From the NCBI RefSeq assembly GCF_047250385.1, contig NZ_JBLBVM010000054.1, positions 186,001 to 250,000 on the forward strand: DNA of 64,000 nucleotides, in the 5' to 3' direction. The number at the start of each line of letters is the position of its first letter. Positions within the stretch are counted from its first letter, which is position 1. The stretch is from Glaciecola sp047250385. Its GTDB lineage: Bacteria; Pseudomonadota; Gammaproteobacteria; Enterobacterales; Alteromonadaceae. Both the position numbers and the translations under genes were made by a program. Below the pieces are notes generated by a model. It searched no databases. It was not told where the DNA came from and saw only the letters and a program-made list of their open reading frames with translations. This document shows, in pieces, positions 1 through 8,608 of this stretch.

Positions 1-2310
1 ACCTTTTACAATCATACCTAAGTTCACATCTTCACCAGGACGGTATATCCCTCTGTCGGTGAACATGTAGGCATTTACGCCCTCTTTATCGTTGTTGTAA
101 CTGTATTCGCCACCTACATTGAAACGTGAGTAGTTGATTTGGCGTGTATAACGATCATAGGGAATAAATGATACATCGCCTTGATGTTTAACCACGTAAA
201 CAACCGGCGTTTTTTCACGTTCGTAGCCGCTAGCAGAAGGAAACGTTACATGGCCAGCTTGGTCAGTTAGCTTGCTAAATAGTTTAGTCCCATTCTTAGC
301 GATTAACTCTACCTTAGCTCCCGCAGCTGGTTTGCCTGAACTGATAGATTGAACGAATATGTCTTGGCTTTCATCTTGGCTTTTCTTAACAATCACGCCT
401 AGATCGGTCACTAATACGAGTAACTTATCACTCACACCATAGATTTCACGGTTGTGTGTTTTACTCCAGCCTTTTATCTCAACGAAAAATAGGCCAAGGT
501 CTTCTTTTGTTTTAGATACAAGACCATTCAAGTCAACCGACGCATAGTTTGCGGTTTTTAAGTCAGCACCATTATCGTTCATGCTAATGTACTGCTTGGT
601 AAATTCCGCTAAATTACTTTCGTTAAAGCTCCAATCGTAAAAATTAGGATTGCTAATATCACCATGTGTTTGTGACACTAAATGATAAAGTTCATCGTCT
701 ATGACTTTACCTATGCTGACTTGTACATCACTAATTCCACGGGTTAAAAATGCAAGACGCTGGTCTTTGCTATGAGTCAATACTGAGCCTTCACCGGAAA
801 TTATCACTTCTTGCGGATATTTAGGCGTTGTTAATATGCGATCAAAGTAAGCGCGATGCACAAATCCGTTAACTGAAGTGAGACCCGAGTCTATTTTCAT
901 GTACAGTTGACGTCCTACTTGCTCATCTATTTTTATTTGGTAGTTCTTTGCATCTTCTGAGGCATTTGGCATCACTTCAAAATCAACCTTCTCTGCACTT
1001 TCAAGTACTCTTGATGTGATTTCGCGTGGGCTTTGCCAATAATTTTTACCGTTAATTTCCTTGGCTGTGGGCAAAAGATATAAACTAAATTTATTCAACA
1101 ATTCTGATCGTGAAATTGCATCTGTAAAGCTTAGTAAAACAAACTGTTCAGGCTCGTTATCTAAGTTACGCAGAACCTCCACATTCGATTGCTCTACTTT
1201 TAAATAGCTGTATAAATCGGGCACCATAATTTTACGTTCATACACATCAGTACTAGCGTCACCACCATGAATGCTCTTTATTCCTTTATCGAACTTCACT
1301 TCAATTATACGCGGTTCATCGGGTAACTTGGTCACTGGCAGAATTGCAGTCGCATAGCGCATATCATCACTTAGACTTAAGTTATAAGCTTCTGGCTTGC
1401 CCAGTTTATTGCCTTCTACTTGATACGCCATTGTTAAGGCTTGCTGCACGCTCTGTTTATCAACGGGATAATTAAAGAATATTTCGACATAAACTTGCTT
1501 GAGCTTTTCTTCAACACTCAACTCAAATTCACTTATCTCAATTTGCCCTTTTAGAGGATGGGTGACGAAACTGAATTGATCACTAGTAAATTCTTCATTT
1601 GTATCAAATACCTGAGGAGCGAAGCTGACTTCGTATTCTTGCCCAGCTGGCCAAGGAGTTTCAGGTACAAAGCTTATTGTTCTGTCATCTTCCCATTTCC
1701 ACGTTCCTGCCTTACTTGGGCTTATCTTGATCCCTGATTTAATTTCCGAGCCTACTAAGTCAATTGGCGCAATAGATGGAAATTCAACAAATTCTGAGGG
1801 CGGCGCTATGCGAGAGTCACACAATAACTCGGGTGGCGAGTCTGGTGGTGAGCCAGGTGGAAGCTCAGGTGGTAAGGCATTTGAAGTGTAGACAAACTGT
1901 ATACGTAAAGCGGGTAAATGCTTCTTACTGCTACTTGAAACCCCTGTATTATCAGAGCCGTCTGCATTGGAACCACTAGTGAAAGATACATCTTCGCCGT
2001 ACTCTTCACTATAAGCTTCATCATAACCTTCACCATCGGTATAGTCCGATACCTCCGGGATAATAATGACGGCATCCACTAAAACAGGTTCAGGTAAAGA
2101 TTGATAATAATAGTAGGCTTTGAAAGCCCCAGCGGTAAGGCCGACACCAAGTATGATAATTAAGACTAACTTAAGAGGGCTGGTTTTTCGTAAACCATCT
2201 AAGTATGCCATCCAAGGTGGTATTGTCCAATTGATTTTGCCAAAGATAAGACTTAGAAATTTGCCAACAACGACGAATGGAAAAAGAAGTATTTTTAACA
2301 AAATGTGCAT
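1..2310 (-). CDS. Alpha-2-macroglobulin family protein (partial, N-terminal 770 residues)
   Basis: My translation of the minus strand gives an open frame from an ATG at 2310 to the window edge with no stop. A good Shine-Dalgarno (AGGAT) lies about 7 nt upstream of the start. The N-terminus has a hydrophobic segment (about residues 1-25) and a transmembrane helix (about 46-66), then an acidic Ser/Gly/Pro-rich linker, then beta-sandwich (MG-type) sequence. The signature GIYRPGED at residues 754-761 is typical of bacterial alpha-2-macroglobulins (YfaS/YfhM/MagD type), periplasmic proteins thought to trap attacking proteases. There is no lipobox, so it is probably anchored by the helix rather than lipidated. 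The thioester and receptor-like domains would lie beyond the window, so whether it has the thioester motif is unknown. Confidence 0.85.
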   Translation of the reverse strand, partial: MHILLKILLFPFVVVGKFLSLIFGKINWTIPPWMAYLDGLRKTSPLKLVLIIILGVGLTAGAFKAYYYYQSLPEPVLVDAVIIIPEVSDYTDGEGYDEAYSEEYGEDVSFTSGSNADGSDNTGVSSSSKKHLPALRIQFVYTSNALPPELPPGSPPDSPPELLCDSRIAPPSEFVEFPSIAPIDLVGSEIKSGIKISPSKAGTWKWEDDRTISFVPETPWPAGQEYEVSFAPQVFDTNEEFTSDQFSFVTHPLKGQIEISEFELSVEEKLKQVYVEIFFNYPVDKQSVQQALTMAYQVEGNKLGKPEAYNLSLSDDMRYATAILPVTKLPDEPRIIEVKFDKGIKSIHGGDASTDVYERKIMVPDLYSYLKVEQSNVEVLRNLDNEPEQFVLLSFTDAISRSELLNKFSLYLLPTAKEINGKNYWQSPREITSRVLESAEKVDFEVMPNASEDAKNYQIKIDEQVGRQLYMKIDSGLTSVNGFVHRAYFDRILTTPKYPQEVIISGEGSVLTHSKDQRLAFLTRGISDVQVSIGKVIDDELYHLVSQTHGDISNPNFYDWSFNESNLAEFTKQYISMNDNGADLKTANYASVDLNGLVSKTKEDLGLFFVEIKGWSKTHNREIYGVSDKLLVLVTDLGVIVKKSQDESQDIFVQSISSGKPAAGAKVELIAKNGTKLFSKLTDQAGHVTFPSASGYEREKTPVVYVVKHQGDVSFIPYDRYTRQINYSRFNVGGEYSYNNDKEGVNAYMFTDRGIYRPGEDVNLGMIVKG

Positions 2311-2369
2311 GAAATTCATCCTAGAATGCATAAGTGATTAAGACCCAAAAAATGAGCCTTTGTTCATTT

Positions 2370-2801
2370 TTAAAACTTGTAAGCTAAACTAAGCCCCATT
2401 GAAAATTGAGTGTCTGGTTCTCTGTTTGGGCCTAACAAGACAACACCATCGTCCCTGCGCAGCCCCATATTCACACCAAGTTGAAAGCCGCTCTTGTAAA
2501 AACCTGAAAAATGATAATTGTATGTTGCCAATAAATATCCTTTATCCGCTGCGACTGGAATGATGCCAGTAACGACACCTAATGCATGCTTTTTATCATC
2601 ACTAACAACTCGCTCGTAGCCTACCGCAACACCAACTAAGCCTATAGCTGCATAGTACTTTTGGTCGTCCTCAACATAGCCATACTGTACTCCTATGAGT
2701 CCGGCGTTTTGGAAACCACCGCCGATAGACCATTGGTTTTCTGCGTAAGCACTTTGTGATGCCAGCAGTATTAAACTTATAAGTATTACTTTAATCTTCA
2801 T
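2370..2801 (-). CDS. Small predicted outer-membrane beta-barrel protein
   Basis: This 143-residue protein begins with a clear signal peptide (hydrophobic core, cleavage near SAYA-EN). The rest is alternating Gly- and aromatic-rich strands, and it ends in Lys-Phe, the C-terminal aromatic typical of outer-membrane barrels. Its size would allow about eight strands. I do not recognise a named family. It lies just upstream (on the minus strand) of the A2M-like gene with a 59-nt gap to that gene's start, so the two could be cotranscribed, but nothing else ties their functions. Confidence 0.7.
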   Translation of the reverse strand: MKIKVILISLILLASQSAYAENQWSIGGGFQNAGLIGVQYGYVEDDQKYYAAIGLVGVAVGYERVVSDDKKHALGVVTGIIPVAADKGYLLATYNYHFSGFYKSGFQLGVNMGLRRDDGVVLLGPNREPDTQFSMGLSLAYKF

Positions 2802-2930
2802 GAAATCCCTTTGAATACCTCAGTTTATTCGAGCCTTATTCGGCCGAACTTAATAGCCATCATACTAATATAGCAGGTGTTTTTAGTCACGATAAAAGCT
2901 AAATAAAACAATTATTTATATGAATTTCAT

Positions 2931-4154
2931 TTAAGTTGTTTTTTGACTAGAGGTATTTGTATCCCCTTCAAGATGCAATTGGCACAAAACGAAAAGTGAC
3001 AACAAGATAGGTGCAAATATGAAACCTGCTGAGATATCCAGTTTAAGAACCGATAGTAATACCATAAGCATGATGAATTTAGGCCATTCTAACCAAAGTG
3101 CAGTGCTCCTATTTTCCATTATCCACGCCAAATTGACGCTAGAGAATATCACCAAAAACGCAATGCCAAGCTGCAAGCTTATGCTTAATCCACTTGCATT
3201 AATAAGCAGAAAAAGCACCAGCAACGAGATAACGATGTACTGTAATAAAGCGTAGATCTTAGTCTTCCATGAGATTTCAGTCTGATAAGCTGAAAACTTA
3301 CTGAGATCTACTTTTTCAATTGGAAACTTTTCAGCCACATCGCTTGGCCTCCACCCTGTTCTTCCAAACCAAACTCTTAATTTGTCAGACCAAAGCTTAG
3401 TGTGGAAGCTGTCGAACATAAGAAGCTTGTAGACTTGCAGATTCGCAAAGAATGGATTCCAGCTACTTAAGGCTTTTCGTACGCCATATATAGGCACTTC
3501 ACTATCTAATTCTTCTTGAAATGTACCAAATAAACGATCCCAAATAATAAACACGCCACCATAGTTGCGATCGAGGTAAATTTTATTTTGTGCATGGTGC
3601 ACGCGGTGATTTGAAGGCGTCACTAAAAACCACTCTAGTATTCCGAGCTTTTTAATATGACGAGTATGTACCCAAAATTGATAAACTAAGTTGATGGATG
3701 CAACACTCAATAGTAGAAGGGGATCGACACCTATGAAGGCTAAAGGTAAGAAGAAAATGAAGTTGAAAAAGCTACCAGAGGTTTGTCTTAAGGCTGTGGT
3801 CAGATTGTATTCTTCGCTTGAATGATGCACGACATGAGCAGCCCAGAATAAACTCATTTCATGTCCGAAGCGATGATTCCAATAATACAAAAAGTCATAA
3901 AGGACAAAAACACTCACATAAATCCACATTGATTCCTTCAGTTCAAAGAATGCAAAATGTTCGTAAATCAGTATATAGAATGTGAAGGGAGCAAGATTCT
4001 TCATCACGCCAGTAACTCGACTTAAGCCACCGATACTCAGGCTGGTTAATGCGTCGTTCAAGCGGTAATACTGAGTTTTTCTTATCTTTTCAGCAAGTAG
4101 TTCCGCTCCGATTAATAGGAAGAATACGGGTATGGCGAAAAGGATAATATTCAT
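2931..4154 (-). CDS. Sterol desaturase / fatty acid hydroxylase family membrane protein
   Basis: The 407-residue protein is rich in transmembrane segments and carries the histidine clusters of the di-iron fatty acid hydroxylase superfamily: HRFGH (H94, H98), HVVHH (H107, H110, H111), a lone H163, and NHRVHH (H183, H186, H187). Such enzymes use an oxo-bridged di-iron centre to hydroxylate or desaturate lipids at the membrane. The C-terminal 130 residues add more hydrophobic helices, making it longer than the minimal family core. Substrate cannot be read from the sequence. A second, shorter family member lies at 28779-29600. The 354-nt gap upstream is shared with a divergent lipoprotein gene. 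Confidence 0.85.
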   Translation of the reverse strand: MNIILFAIPVFFLLIGAELLAEKIRKTQYYRLNDALTSLSIGGLSRVTGVMKNLAPFTFYILIYEHFAFFELKESMWIYVSVFVLYDFLYYWNHRFGHEMSLFWAAHVVHHSSEEYNLTTALRQTSGSFFNFIFFLPLAFIGVDPLLLLSVASINLVYQFWVHTRHIKKLGILEWFLVTPSNHRVHHAQNKIYLDRNYGGVFIIWDRLFGTFQEELDSEVPIYGVRKALSSWNPFFANLQVYKLLMFDSFHTKLWSDKLRVWFGRTGWRPSDVAEKFPIEKVDLSKFSAYQTEISWKTKIYALLQYIVISLLVLFLLINASGLSISLQLGIAFLVIFSSVNLAWIMENRSTALWLEWPKFIMLMVLLSVLKLDISAGFIFAPILLSLFVLCQLHLEGDTNTSSQKTT

Positions 4155-4393
4155 AATTTTTCGTGTGCGAATAATTCACATTTATTGAAGAATTCCCATA
4201 ATGTAGTGCCAAAGCACCGAAGTCAAATTATGGCATTTAAACCTTTTATACTTTTGCTGCGACTCATTTCATACAAGGCACTTCATACAAGATACAACGG
4301 CGCCTATGTAATAACGGTTTTAGAGTGGTTTATTTGACTAAAGATTAGTGGAATAAAACGAAAAAAGAAGACGCCCACTCTTAAGTTTCAACA

Positions 4394-4440
4394 TTATTGC
4401 AATAAAAACAATTAGTTAAGAACTGGCACGTTGAATGCAA
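4394..4440 (+). promoter_or_regulatory. Sigma-54 type promoter with adjacent 12-bp palindrome
   Basis: Positions 4424-4439 read TGGCACG-N4-ATGCA, which keeps the invariant GG and GC exactly 10 nt apart and matches the -24/-12 consensus at all but one core base. Transcription would start near 4450, about 70 nt before the lipoprotein ATG at 4521. A perfect 12-bp palindrome (TTATTGCAATAA) lies at 4394-4405, just upstream. Its role is unknown. In the remaining 4155-4508 gap between the divergent genes I see nothing else. Confidence 0.65.
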
Positions 4441-4520
4441 ACAAGCAGAAAATAGATGGTTTTGTGATGAATAAAACCAAACTAAAAATAACGAATCAAA
4501 CATAAACAATGGAGCTAGTT

Positions 4521-5216
4521 ATGATTACCAAAATTCGCCGTCCTATTTACACTTTTATCGGCATCACTCTTCTTAGTTTTTCACTCAGCGGGTGCATTAT
4601 TCATGTTAATGCAAAAAGCAATGATTCAGATAGGGGCGACTCAAGTTACTCCACTGACCTAACGACAACGAACAAGAGTGTCAGGGTGGCAGAAGGCAGA
4701 ACTGTTGAAAATATTAGTTCGGTAAATGGTAGTGTTTCGATTGATGACAACGTGACTGCCGAGCGGGTTAGCAACACAAACGGTCAAATAAAAATAGGTG
4801 ATAATGTTAAGGTCGATTCCGTCAAAGCGGTAAATGGCCAAATTAAGATAAAAGAAGGTTTCGTATCTAAGGGTGATGTAAGCACTGTGAATGGCCAAAT
4901 TAAGATAGGCGAGAATGGTCAGGTTGGTGGTGAATTATCCACGGTAAATGGCAGCATTAACATTCACAATGTTGTTGTCGAAAAAGATATTGTGACTGTA
5001 AATGGTCATATTTATTTGAAGGAAGGCAGTGTCGTTAAAGGGGATATACACTTTAGAGGCAACAACAATAATAACAACAGAAAACACACGCCCGTGTTGT
5101 ACATCAGCGCAGACTCAAATGTTGAAGGCGACATTATTCTTGAAAGACCAGTTGAGCTAGAGCTCGAAAATAAGAGCTTAGAAAGTAAAGTTAAGCGCCT
5201 TTATAAAAGCCAATAG
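4521..5216 (+). CDS. Lipoprotein with six VNGxIxI beta-solenoid-like repeats
   Basis: I chose the ATG at 4521 because GGAGC lies 5 nt upstream. An in-frame ATG at 4509 has no ribosome site. The 231-residue product has a lipoprotein signal with lipobox LSGC (C25). Residues about 60-180 hold six repeats of roughly 20-22 residues built around VNG-x-I-x-I (SSVNGSVSI, SNTNGQIKI, KAVNGQIKI, STVNGQIKI, STVNGSINI, VTVNGHIYL). This is the kind of spacing that forms a stacked beta-solenoid, as in bactofilin or polymer-forming proteins. A short Asn run follows (about 188-195). Function is unknown. The sigma-54 promoter upstream suggests conditional expression. Confidence 0.75.
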   Translation: MITKIRRPIYTFIGITLLSFSLSGCIIHVNAKSNDSDRGDSSYSTDLTTTNKSVRVAEGRTVENISSVNGSVSIDDNVTAERVSNTNGQIKIGDNVKVDSVKAVNGQIKIKEGFVSKGDVSTVNGQIKIGENGQVGGELSTVNGSINIHNVVVEKDIVTVNGHIYLKEGSVVKGDIHFRGNNNNNNRKHTPVLYISADSNVEGDIILERPVELELENKSLESKVKRLYKSQ

Positions 5217-5219
5217 AAA

Positions 5220-6302
5220 TTACTGATTTACTGGTGTTGCGGCAGAGATAACTTTATTTCTGCCCGCTTTCTTCGCCACGTACATCGCTTTATCAGCAGC
5301 CTCAATAAGTAACTCTTTCTCTTGGTCTACATTTGGCATCATAGCAGCAACACCAATACAGGCAGTGACTGAGAGGCTTCTACCGTCAAATTCGAAGGGT
5401 TTGCTTTCTATCGCATGGCGAATTTTCTCTGCTAGCTTTGCAGCATCTTCTTCATTGCATTCCGTCAGTAGAACAACGAACTCCTCACCGCCATATCTTG
5501 CCACCATGTCAGTTGTACGTTTAATTTTCTCACTAATTAAGTTTGCAACATGAACTAAGCAAGCATCGCCACACAAATGCCCGTGCTTATCATTGAATTT
5601 TTTGAAGTGATCAATATCGATTAGTAACAACGCTGTTGAAATATTGTGTCTAATACCGTTTTGCCATTGGTTTGCAAACTCTATATTAAAATAACCACGG
5701 TTATATATTTCAGTAAGCGCATCCACTTTATTGAGTTGTTCCAACACCTTTCTCTGCTCATCCAACTGCGTTTCAATCTGGAAAGAACGCTGGTATTCCT
5801 TTGACGAGCGAAGGCCCATTAAGGCAATAAATGATACATAGACTAGTATCATAACCGCATAAGCGGTTTTATCATCGAGATAAAAACCTGCAATGATTGA
5901 GGGAACAAGTAATATCGCTAAATTAACTAACGCTAAAGTTATTCGTGGCATCAATGCCACAATAGCACTACTCGCAATTCCGCCAATTGCAAGCATAGTG
6001 ACATTTAAAATAGGTTCAAAGCGGGGGTCATACATTGCCAATGCAAAAAAGAGACTGAGTATACTTGCATGAGACAGTGAAAATAATGTGAAAAAACTAC
6101 GCCATAACTGAGGGGAATATTGATATAAACGCTCGGTGTTGTACCAATGAACGAGCCTAAATAAGCTTATAATTAGCATGCTGGCCGCAAACACTAGGCT
6201 TAATTGTGGTTCGCTTTTGTGAAAGTCAAAAGGCCAAAAAACAGCAGGAAACAAAACAGCGTAAACAATATTCCCCGTCATTGAACGACGGAGAAGATCC
6301 AT
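5220..6302 (-). CDS. Membrane-bound diguanylate cyclase (GGDEF)
   Basis: About six hydrophobic helices occupy residues 10-165, forming a membrane sensor of unrecognised type. A short linker leads to a GGDEF domain (about 193-352). The active-site loop is GGEEF (271-275), which is catalytically competent, and an RTTD sits exactly five residues before it (262-265), matching the RxxD product-inhibition site. The C-terminal AD-x-AMYxAK-x-GRN motif is intact. It should make cyclic di-GMP from two GTP at the inner face of the cytoplasmic membrane. The stop codon is only 3 nt from the stop of the convergent lipoprotein gene. Confidence 0.92.
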   Translation of the reverse strand: MDLLRRSMTGNIVYAVLFPAVFWPFDFHKSEPQLSLVFAASMLIISLFRLVHWYNTERLYQYSPQLWRSFFTLFSLSHASILSLFFALAMYDPRFEPILNVTMLAIGGIASSAIVALMPRITLALVNLAILLVPSIIAGFYLDDKTAYAVMILVYVSFIALMGLRSSKEYQRSFQIETQLDEQRKVLEQLNKVDALTEIYNRGYFNIEFANQWQNGIRHNISTALLLIDIDHFKKFNDKHGHLCGDACLVHVANLISEKIKRTTDMVARYGGEEFVVLLTECNEEDAAKLAEKIRHAIESKPFEFDGRSLSVTACIGVAAMMPNVDQEKELLIEAADKAMYVAKKAGRNKVISAATPVNQ

Positions 6303-6431
6303 ATCTATCCGCTGTTGTATCTCATGAAGTTGTTTGATGTCTATTCCTTAGAATCAGAGTTACTTTCGTTTTTCATCATAAATCCTTGCATTCACCGTCG
6401 GGGACCAAAAAGAAACGCTGATAAAATAATT

Positions 6432-6905
6432 TTATAACAGCCACTTACTATCAATGTCAACAAACTCAGAGCTTGCGTTAATTAAAGAGTTTGCCGTTAA
6501 ATTGAGCACACCAAAAACGATTGTTTTACAGTTGTAATCTTGTCTTGCTTTTGTCAACAAGCGATCAAAGTCACCGTCACCAGACAGCAAAATGATAGTA
6601 TCAACATGAGGGGCTGATTCCAAGATATCGATAGTGATACCCACATCCCAATCCCCTTTTGCAGAGCCATCAGCCCGCTGAATAAAGGGCTTTAGTTTTA
6701 CTTCAAAACCTATGTGTCGCAAAGCACTTTGAAATTTTTGCTGTTGCGCATCACCGCGATCGATAGCATAAGCAAAGGCATCTACTATTTCATATTCACT
6801 TTCTAATGATTGCCAAAAGTGACGATAATTGAACGAGCGCGAGAACGTTTGTTTAGTCGTATAGTAAATATTTTGTACATCAACAAAAACGGCCGCTTTC
6901 TGCAT
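6432..6905 (-). CDS. NYN domain protein (LabA/DUF88 family)
   Basis: The 157-residue protein is a single NYN (PIN-like) domain. The N-terminal strand carries FVDVQN, with the acidic and Asn residues of the metal site, and LLSGDGDFDRLL supplies the second acidic cluster. NYN proteins are predicted metal-dependent RNases. Bacterial stand-alone members are common but poorly characterised. It is a full-length member with an ATG start and no recognised operon partner. Confidence 0.85.
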   Translation of the reverse strand: MQKAAVFVDVQNIYYTTKQTFSRSFNYRHFWQSLESEYEIVDAFAYAIDRGDAQQQKFQSALRHIGFEVKLKPFIQRADGSAKGDWDVGITIDILESAPHVDTIILLSGDGDFDRLLTKARQDYNCKTIVFGVLNLTANSLINASSEFVDIDSKWLL

Positions 6906-7080
6906 TTTTATGCCTTAGCTTTTAGCATTATTATGTCTTAGACAATAGTCAAGGATTCTTAAAAGCGCACTATATCATTTAATAACTATGGATAAGCTTT
7001 GGCTAGCGTAATTTTCTCAAAGTGAGTATCATGCGCCTTCGAATTATTTGTATAATCCCCAAAAGCGAAAACCAATATTG

Positions 7081-7644
7081 ATGAAATACTGTAAACCCTT
7101 CTATTTTGTTTTATTCCTATCCTGTTTCGCCATGCTTTCACCTCACCATTCTAGTGCGGGAGAGCTCAGCGTATCATATGGAGAGGGAGCGTCTAGATGG
7201 TCTTTTCCAGTGGGTGGAGAGTTGACTCCTGAAGCCTTTCGTATCGGCTATATTCACCCCACTGAGCTATCTTGGAATTTTGCGACAGATCACACTTTAC
7301 GCTTGGAACTTGAGTTTGCCGCACATCATTGGAAAGATACGTTTAGAAACCAAAGATCAAAAACTGGCGTTATCTTCAACCCAATGTGGCGATATTACAT
7401 TCCCGTATTTGAGCAAGAGCTCTACTTCGGCATTGGCATTGGCCTCGCTTATACTAACAGTGACATATGGATGGATCGCCAACTGGGATCGAGACTTTTG
7501 TTTGAGGACAAATTTGAAGTGGGTGTGAAAATTTTCAAGCGCCATCGACTATCTTTCAGCGTAAATCACTACTCGAACGCTAAATTAGCCAATATCAACC
7601 ATGGCGCAAATGTTCACTATATTAATTACGCTTATCAGTTTTAA
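7081..7644 (+). CDS. pagL: Lipid A 3-O-deacylase, PagL family
   Basis: I start this gene at ATG 7081, which gives a normal signal peptide. A longer TTG-started form from 7048 would put a charged tail before it. The 187-residue protein is an outer-membrane barrel ending in Gln-Phe. The C-terminal block contains NHYSNA (H163, S165 from this start) followed by NHGAN, matching the His-Ser catalytic pair of PagL, which removes the 3-O-acyl chain from lipid A. It stands alone, and a terminator-like hairpin follows at 7693. Confidence 0.85.
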   Translation: MKYCKPFYFVLFLSCFAMLSPHHSSAGELSVSYGEGASRWSFPVGGELTPEAFRIGYIHPTELSWNFATDHTLRLELEFAAHHWKDTFRNQRSKTGVIFNPMWRYYIPVFEQELYFGIGIGLAYTNSDIWMDRQLGSRLLFEDKFEVGVKIFKRHRLSFSVNHYSNAKLANINHGANVHYINYAYQF

Positions 7645-7692
7645 TGGGTTTTAAAACTCAATAACAAAAGCACTTAAGCGTTAAAGTTGATA

Positions 7693-7732
7693 AAACCTAA
7701 GGACGCAGGCTCAGTTTGTCCTTGGGTTTCTT
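7693..7732. terminator. Hairpin between convergent genes
   Basis: AAACCTAAGGAC (7693-7704) pairs with GTCCTTGGGTTT (7718-7729) with one G-U wobble and a 13-nt loop. It lies between the stop of the pagL-like gene and the stop of the convergent TonB-like gene, so it could end transcription from either side. Confidence 0.6.
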
Positions 7733-7750
7733 AATCAGTTCAAATAGGCG

Positions 7751-8488
7751 TTATTTTTTCAAATATTTATCCAGCGATATTTGCAGTTGGCCATTGAATT
7801 CATCTCTTTTGCCACATGCACTGCTTCCTGTCCATACTGCTGCTCCCCTATAAACTTTATCATCTAGTGCCGTCTCACGTACTTGGTAGCAAGATTCACC
7901 ATGCAAAATGAGTGTTTCGCTTCCCATTTGCGAAACAACCGTTATATCCGCACCAAGTGGAGCAAACGACTCATCTAGGTCTTTTTGTATTCTTTTAGCT
8001 GCGGTAGAACTTGAGTTAGTATTTATCGGTTTAGGTTTGAGAAATTTACTTAAGGAACTGCTTGAGAGTTCATCGAGAGCCATGTTATTAGCTTCCTGAA
8101 TATATCGAGATGTCGCATTTTTAATGCTTGTAACAGGCTTCTCAGCAGCTACTATTGAGTTCTCTTGCACTTCTGCCGCGGCAGCAACTGTTGTTTTCTC
8201 TTTCCCATTATCTTTTACAAGAGGCGCTACTTTAACTTCAGATTTAATTGCTTGCTTTTCCGGCAGTTGCTCATTTTTCTCATCTGCAATCTTAATCGTG
8301 TTGTCTTGTACTTTAGGCAACGTGGGCTGTTTGAAAATGATATAGCTAGCTATATTTTCCTTTCTAGTGTCCTTTATATCACTTGATAGTTTGCCTCTAG
8401 CAATTAAAAAAATAAGCGCTAGATGCACGATAATCGAAATCAATAAAAACTTTGATGGTTTGGTTTTAAGTGATATCAAATGCGACAA
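7751..8488 (-). CDS. TonB-like single-pass periplasm-spanning protein, unknown function
   Basis: No ATG is available in frame, so the start is probably the TTG at 8488, and the exact start is uncertain. The protein has a short basic N-tail, one helix, then a Lys/Glu/Ala-rich extended region, then a folded C-terminal part with two cysteines (GESCYQV and SSACGKR). The helix contains S-I-I-V-H, the SxxxH pattern by which TonB contacts ExbB/ExbD. The C-terminus does not look like a TonB domain. It may be a divergent energy-transducing protein, but no exbBD or receptor gene is nearby, so function is open. Confidence 0.55.
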   Translation of the reverse strand: MSHLISLKTKPSKFLLISIIVHLALIFLIARGKLSSDIKDTRKENIASYIIFKQPTLPKVQDNTIKIADEKNEQLPEKQAIKSEVKVAPLVKDNGKEKTTVAAAAEVQENSIVAAEKPVTSIKNATSRYIQEANNMALDELSSSSLSKFLKPKPINTNSSSTAAKRIQKDLDESFAPLGADITVVSQMGSETLILHGESCYQVRETALDDKVYRGAAVWTGSSACGKRDEFNGQLQISLDKYLKK

Positions 8489-8608
8489 AAAGAAGAATGA
8501 AAGGTAAGCATACGAATCACTAAATGCCTAAAAGTTCAATTTATCATACAGTTACTAAGGGCAGTATGCTCTTATACCGTCCTTGTCATCCATGCGCTTG
8601 AATGCGGC

